64,000 nt of DNA from Viscum album (lineage: Eukaryota; Streptophyta; Magnoliopsida; Santalales; Viscaceae): contig OY728123.1 of the NCBI GenBank assembly GCA_963277665.1, positions 625,516,915-625,580,914 on the forward strand. Reading direction: 5' to 3'. Every line of letters starts with the position of its first letter. Position 1 is the first letter of the stretch. Shown here one piece after another: positions 58,936 through 64,000 of the stretch. The notes under the pieces were generated by a model. It was given only the letters and a program-made list of their open reading frames with translations. It was not told where the DNA came from and made no database searches. The position numbers and the translations under genes are program-made.

Positions 58936-61900
58936 TATAAGGCCCCAGCCTTAAACCTTACTTAATCATGAGTTATTACAAGATTACACATTGAGGATCT
59001 TTCCAGGTTTAGAGTTTTAAAAAATTAGATCATAAAACTTACATTACAATCCACATTTATACAAAGTGGTTACATAAAAGATAGTATTCTTTTTTTCCCA
59101 TCAATGGAAACATATTTAAAGTAAAACATGGATTCTTTCTTGAAACTTCCTTGGCACTATCATCATATCATGTACCTTTCCCTTGACCTGTGAAAAACAT
59201 TTCAAAAAACATGAGATGAGGATAAAAATCCTAGTAAGGGTTATAAAAATATGGAGTGGAAACCTGAGTTCATATATACATAATAATGAAATCATAATTT
59301 ACCCATAAAACATAGGCACTTTAACATACCTCATCAAATCATGAATAAATCATAGAAATCATACGACATAAAAGTAACTTGAGGCATTCATAACATTTTT
59401 ACATAGGGAGTAACCCTCTTGGTTACGTTTTCAATACCCATCATAGTATATTCCCTAAATCTCTTCGGAGAAACCTTAATATTTAACCCCTTCGCGTTAC
59501 CCAATACATTGGAGAGCTATATCGGGCTCACCCGCCCTTAGTTTATCACGGAACCACCCGTCTTCATAATAATGCCCACGAACCTCAACATAATCGTATC
59601 ACATAAAACATGCATAAAGGAAACATAACATTTCCACCTTTCAATCATAAGATATCAATACAATACATTGATATAAAAACATTATGAAAACCATTTTCAA
59701 TACCAAAATAAAACAAAACTAAAACATGGTATTTATTTTTCTTTTAAAAAAGTTATGGCTTGTAGAGGAAGCCGAAACTCAAATAATGGTCACAGCGGCG
59801 GAGAAGTCGTCGTCGCCACAAACGTACGACAAAAACATTCCCTTTTGTCGTTTAGTAAACGCTTCATGTAAAAAGATTCCTTTTGAATAAACATAAAATT
59901 CAAAGGGGTTTATTCACCGTATAAAAGAAGTTTTTGTATAAAACAAAATATGCCTCAATTAAAGGAGATTGAGACGAAGTCCCATACAAAGACGGTATCC
60001 TTGGATTAAGGATAAATCAATTACGTAGTTATGTGTGAAAAACTAATAAACCAAATATAAGTGGATATTAAGGGTAAAAAAATCAGTGGTTATTCACACA
60101 TATTCATAGAACGACATATTCAAGGAGTACAAGCTTATCCCAAAGAATCAAAATTGGGTTAAGAAGTTCCCTCGCAAAAATTTGACAGCCTAACGGCGTC
60201 AGAAAATGAGTTGATGAGAGATAAAAAGGGTATATCATCACTTGTACATAAAATTTAAATCACTAAGGATATAGAATAACATATCCCAACATAATGTTAT
60301 GTGAATTAAAAGACATAACAAAAGAAGTCTTTTAAAAAGAGGAGGGTGAAAGGTTCCCTTACCGACATGGGTATCTTTTGAAACATACACCCCGTGAAAG
60401 AAGGAAAATACAACATTGATGTAAATACTCATAAATTAAATTATATTACACAATGAGTAAAATAATGGGCAGTACATACACCACTCAAAGGAAATTGTGG
60501 CTAATGTAGCATAAATCTCACGGGAATAAAAGTGAGATGAAAAATCCCTTACGAAAACTCGGCAGCCTAACGGCACCACTTAAAACATCCAAAAATAGAT
60601 TGATGATATCAAATAGGGTATATCATCATATTACAATATAATTTATAGAAATAGGAATATAAAAGAACATCCCCCATCATAACAAAGAGGAGCTTAAAAG
60701 AAGTGACATAAAGGAGAGTACTTAAAAAAAAGAGAGAGGTTAGATCTCTTACGAAAATTCGGCAGCCTAACAGCGCCACTCAAAACGTCCAAAATGGATT
60801 GATGAGTGAGAATAGGGTCTCTCATAATATGAACATAAAAATTACAGTAAGATTAATATAAAAGAACATCCCAATCACAAGAAAGATGAGCTTAAAAGGA
60901 ATGACATAAAAGAGTGTACTTAAAAAGAAAGAGAGGAGTAGGATCCCTTACCTCGGGTCCGACTTGACTCGATCGTTCTTTAACGTCCTGAATAATAGAA
61001 TTGAGTTAATTTAAACTTTATTAATAACCTTTTTCAAGTTCATTATTCCTTTTATATCACTTATTTCCATGTTATAAACATTATGTAATCATTTAAGTTA
61101 ATAATGTTTGTTTTGTCGATATTTGGTTCTTAAGTCGAAAGTGGACTTCTTACAATTACATGTTGTTCATGTGGTCAAAGGTTCATTATATCCATAATTA
61201 TATTCATGATTTGGATATCATATATATCATATATATCCATAATATACATGTATTTATAAAATTACATAATCATTTAGAGGTAAGAAATGAAATGCACTGT
61301 TCATGGAGACGGTAAGTCGTACGTACGCAGGAACGCTACTTTTAATTCTATGTCATATTAATGGAATTAAAACCAAATGATATATATATATATATATATT
61401 ATAAATCCAGTATAATAAATATGTTATATAGGTCACATATGTTCATTAATTTCATTCTTTATACGTTCCATGTATTGCATGTATGAGTCACATCACTTGA
61501 GGGGGCGGTAGTCCACACTTCCTCATATGAAATTATCGCATTTACACAACATGAAAAGAATAAAGGTATGGTTTAAATATAAAATAAAGAAGCATATAGT
61601 AAACATAAATACCATATATATCATATATAAAATATAGTGACATCATAATGACAACCTTTAAAGGTGTTAAAAGAATATTGAACAATCATCGTTTCGTGAG
61701 GCAGAAAATCGCCAACCCTAGAAACAGTATGTTCTTTAACCATTAGACGAAATTGTGTGTAAGTGTAGCTCGAATCCTTATTATTACAACATCCTAGTAT
61801 ATTGAAGATACTGGAGTTGTTACAAAAGAAATTAATAAAAAGTGTTTAGGGGGTTGGAGAAGCAAAATAAAACAAAAGAACACAAGTGAAGACATTACCT

Positions 61901-63704
61901 TAAAATCGGGCAACTCTTTTTGATTTGAGCTATAATGATTCCTTGGGAAGACTTATGCCAAAAGTGAGGCTTCTAGGAGTATAATAGGGATGTGGAGAGA
62001 CAAAATGGGCAGGGCTTTTCCGAGCCAAGGGCTTTGGAATTGTGGGTAAGGAGGTAGAGGTGGGGGCCTTTTATAAGAGAAGAGGAGGGGCACTCTTAGA
62101 AAGTAAAGAAATGTTACTTTATTTGAAAATGAGTATCGGATTTAAAAGGTCCCACATTGATATAATTAGAGTATAAGGTGATAAGGTTAATAAATCCACC
62201 AATACAATAGGTTTTGGACAAGTGTAGGTCATATATTTTACATTATCTTTTCATTTTATTTAAATCATATATTATTGAGTTAATCGCTGCATCATTATGA
62301 TGTCATAAATAATTTTATTTATTTAATGTATAAAAATTATAAAAAATATATCATGATGTAGGAAATCTTTTTATATTTCAAATGACTATTTATAGTCCAA
62401 TATATGACTTGTATAACCCCATGTAAAAAATTTTTTAGTAAAAGAACTCATGTTTGTGTCATTTTTACTTTTACATTATATAAAATGTTATTTATGTCAT
62501 TTCCCAACCAAAGTGACTCCATGGGGTCCCCATGTTGACCCATGGATTGTCTTGGTCGGACATGACACATCCAATAAGGTTAGGACATGTGTTAAGCTCA
62601 TCTCATATTATTAAAACATTATTTTTACCTTAAACTACACTAATTACCTCTAATCGCAATTAAGAACATAAAAGTTACAATTCACCAAAAAAATTATTTT
62701 AATCCCATTGAACCACATTTTAATTCCTAGTGACAACCATGTATGTCGGATTTTTGAAATTCAAAACACAAAGGTGGAAAAGTTTCATTTAAATGAAAAA
62801 TCAGTTTCTTAAACTACCACATAGTGGTTTCACTATTCATCAAAATTGAAGTTTTTCATAAAAATACCAAAAATTCACCCTAAGCTATATTTGATATTAT
62901 GAATTAAAAAATGAATTCTATTTTACAAAATTTAAAACATATAAGTTGCATTAATTAGTTTAGTAATTAATTCCCGCTGTCAAAACAAATAGCGTGTTTT
63001 TAAGAAACAATAAGTATCAAAAGATTGACTCTAGTTTAAGTCCAATTTCAAGATGAAATTAATTCCAATGACCACTGTTGGATTAAATGGTAAAAATATA
63101 TTCTAATTGAACTTTAAAACAAGTTAAAAAGATAATCTAATCATATAAATAATTTAGATTAAAAAGAGGTTTTGAATTAAAATACAACATTTTTCACTAT
63201 TCATTAAAAAATGAACTTTATCGGAAAAATACCAAAAATTTACACAATGTAAATTTTGATGTCCCGATTCTAAAAAAGAATTCTATTTTGTAAAATATAA
63301 CACATAAAATTATTAAAAAGTGGATTTAAAAGAGGTTCGCCATCGAAAGGCGGTTAATCAACCTTTTAAAGAATATTAGAATGTTTATGCTTAAAAATTG
63401 GATTCATTCGCATTTTTAATCCTCTCACATTTATTGTAAAGAGTAAAAATATTTTACAAACATATATAATCATTTTTTTGTTAGTTCTGTTCAATCCTGC
63501 CATTACAACGACTAGGCGTTAACTACCATTTAAAATAATATTATTTTATTATTAGAGTGCAACGTAAGATTTCAAGGGAACTCGTTGTCGCATATTGGGT
63601 ACGCCATCGAGCATAGCATCCCATTTAAAGTAATATTAATATTTTATTCACAAATATGGATAAATATAAAAATGTCATATTCTTTATTTACCTGGGGTGT
63701 TACA
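58936..63704 (-). repeat. LARD 5' LTR (right copy)
   Basis: 4769 bp; aligns end to end with 52139-56903 with scattered substitutions and small indels. It contains the same subrepeats (CAGCCTAAC at 60186, 60563 and 60763), the hairpin (about 61276-61343, less perfect) and a (TA)n run at 61380. The minus-strand start TGTAACACCCC marks the expected transcript source; no TATA assignment is attempted. Confidence 0.93.
60170..60960. repeat. Tandem subrepeats in the right LARD LTR
   Basis: Same unit structure as at 53370-54160. The CAGCCTAAC motif spacing is 377 then 200 bp, matching the left LTR to within a base, so the repeat predates the insertion. Confidence 0.8.
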
Positions 63705-63709
63705 CTTGT
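63705..63709. repeat. Target-site duplication CTTGT (right)
   Basis: CTTGT directly after GGGGTGTTACA; identical to 52134-52138. Confidence 0.9.
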
Positions 63710-64000
63710 ATAACTCTCCCTGTCCATTATTAGCCTCTAATTTGGCTTGGAATTGAGTAGACCTAATAAAATGGTAAACATCCTCACACCTTGAAAACTA
63801 TATTAAGAGCAAGAGAGATTGGTAAAAGCTCAATCAAACTTGATTACTTACCATTGAACATCCAACATGATGATTGGAAGCTCGAATTGATCTCGGGTGA
63901 AGGAGATCTATTGATCCCTAAGTTAGGCCTTAAAAAATATCCAAAATTAGAGAAATTTAGGTTCATCCCACAAGAAACCGTATTAAGGAATAAGGTTTTA
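63710..64000. repeat. LTR-like sequence continuing from 52133
   Basis: Non-coding sequence that resumes the element interrupted at 52134. No gene seen. AGAGAGATTGGTAAAAGCTC and GAGATCTATTGATCCCTAAG are consistent with the leader part of a gypsy LTR. Runs off the window. Confidence 0.45.

Larger units (their letters stand above)
52139..63704 (-). mobile_element. LARD-like LTR retrotransposon with 4.77-kb LTRs (complete)
   Basis: Two long direct repeats (52139-56903 and 58936-63704) flank a 2032-bp interior. On the minus strand the LTR starts TGTAACACCCC and ends GGGGCCTTATA. A primer site GTTGGTATCAAAGG (initiator-Met type) follows the right LTR, and a polypurine tract AAAAGGGGGGAAGGA precedes the left LTR, so the 5' LTR is the right one. 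A perfect 5-bp target duplication CTTGT lies at 52134-52138 and 63705-63709. There is no gag or pol, hence non-autonomous (large retrotransposon derivative). The interior carries an F-box-like frame and a tRNA-like SINE head. Confidence 0.93.

Noticed and set aside
1..64000. Ordinary host protein-coding gene
   Set aside because: No intron-exon structure or conserved host protein outside the F-box frame in the LARD and the CACTA genes could be supported.

Overview
The window looks like plant nuclear DNA from a large, transposon-rich, AT-rich genome. I see no ordinary single-copy host gene. Almost everything that can be assigned is transposable-element sequence, mostly decayed by stop codons and frameshifts: Ty3/gypsy, Ty1/copia, L1-type LINE, CACTA, a large non-autonomous LTR element and a probable SINE. 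An Athila-type gypsy, plant CACTA ends, a plant-type F-box family member and initiator-Met-tRNA primer sites argue for a flowering plant. The species cannot be named from the sequence.

Layout. (1) 1-5773: the end of a CACTA transposon on the minus strand. It has a terminal inverted repeat at 5761-5773, palindromic subterminal repeats, a promoter-like leader, a 2.2-kb array of 10-bp units bordered by two fold-back repeats, a DUF4216-type TNP2 C-terminus, and exons of a Transposase_24-type protein. (2) 5774-about 12034: an Athila-like gypsy element (minus) whose pol is cut by the CACTA. (3) About 12035-17738: an old chromovirus-like gypsy (gypsy-2, minus) whose reverse transcriptase appears to be cut by the Athila element. 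(4) About 17739-44472: a second gypsy of the same general type (gypsy-H, minus). It is split by a gypsy with 3.3-kb LTRs on the plus strand (22254-31265), inserted in its integrase, and by a CACTA element with a TTC target duplication (34138-43581), inserted between zinc knuckle and protease. The CACTA itself carries LINE sequences. (5) 44473-50276: a decayed copia element (minus). (6) 50277-52133 and 63710-64000: LTR-like DNA of another element, split by (7) 52139-63704, a complete LARD-like element with two 4.77-kb LTRs, a polypurine tract, an initiator-Met primer site and a perfect CTTGT target duplication.

The least routine parts are the LARD-like element, whose 2-kb interior holds an F-box-type reading frame with one in-frame stop plus a tRNA-like SINE head, and the 10-bp minisatellite. 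The minisatellite is built of AATTATT/AATTAAT units near helical periodicity, has a 480-bp higher-order duplication and fold-backs on both borders, and lies where the TNP2 core would be expected.

The insertions give a relative order: gypsy-2, then Athila, then CACTA-1; gypsy-H, then the long-LTR gypsy and CACTA-2; and the 50277 LTR, then the LARD. All alignments and translations were done by eye.
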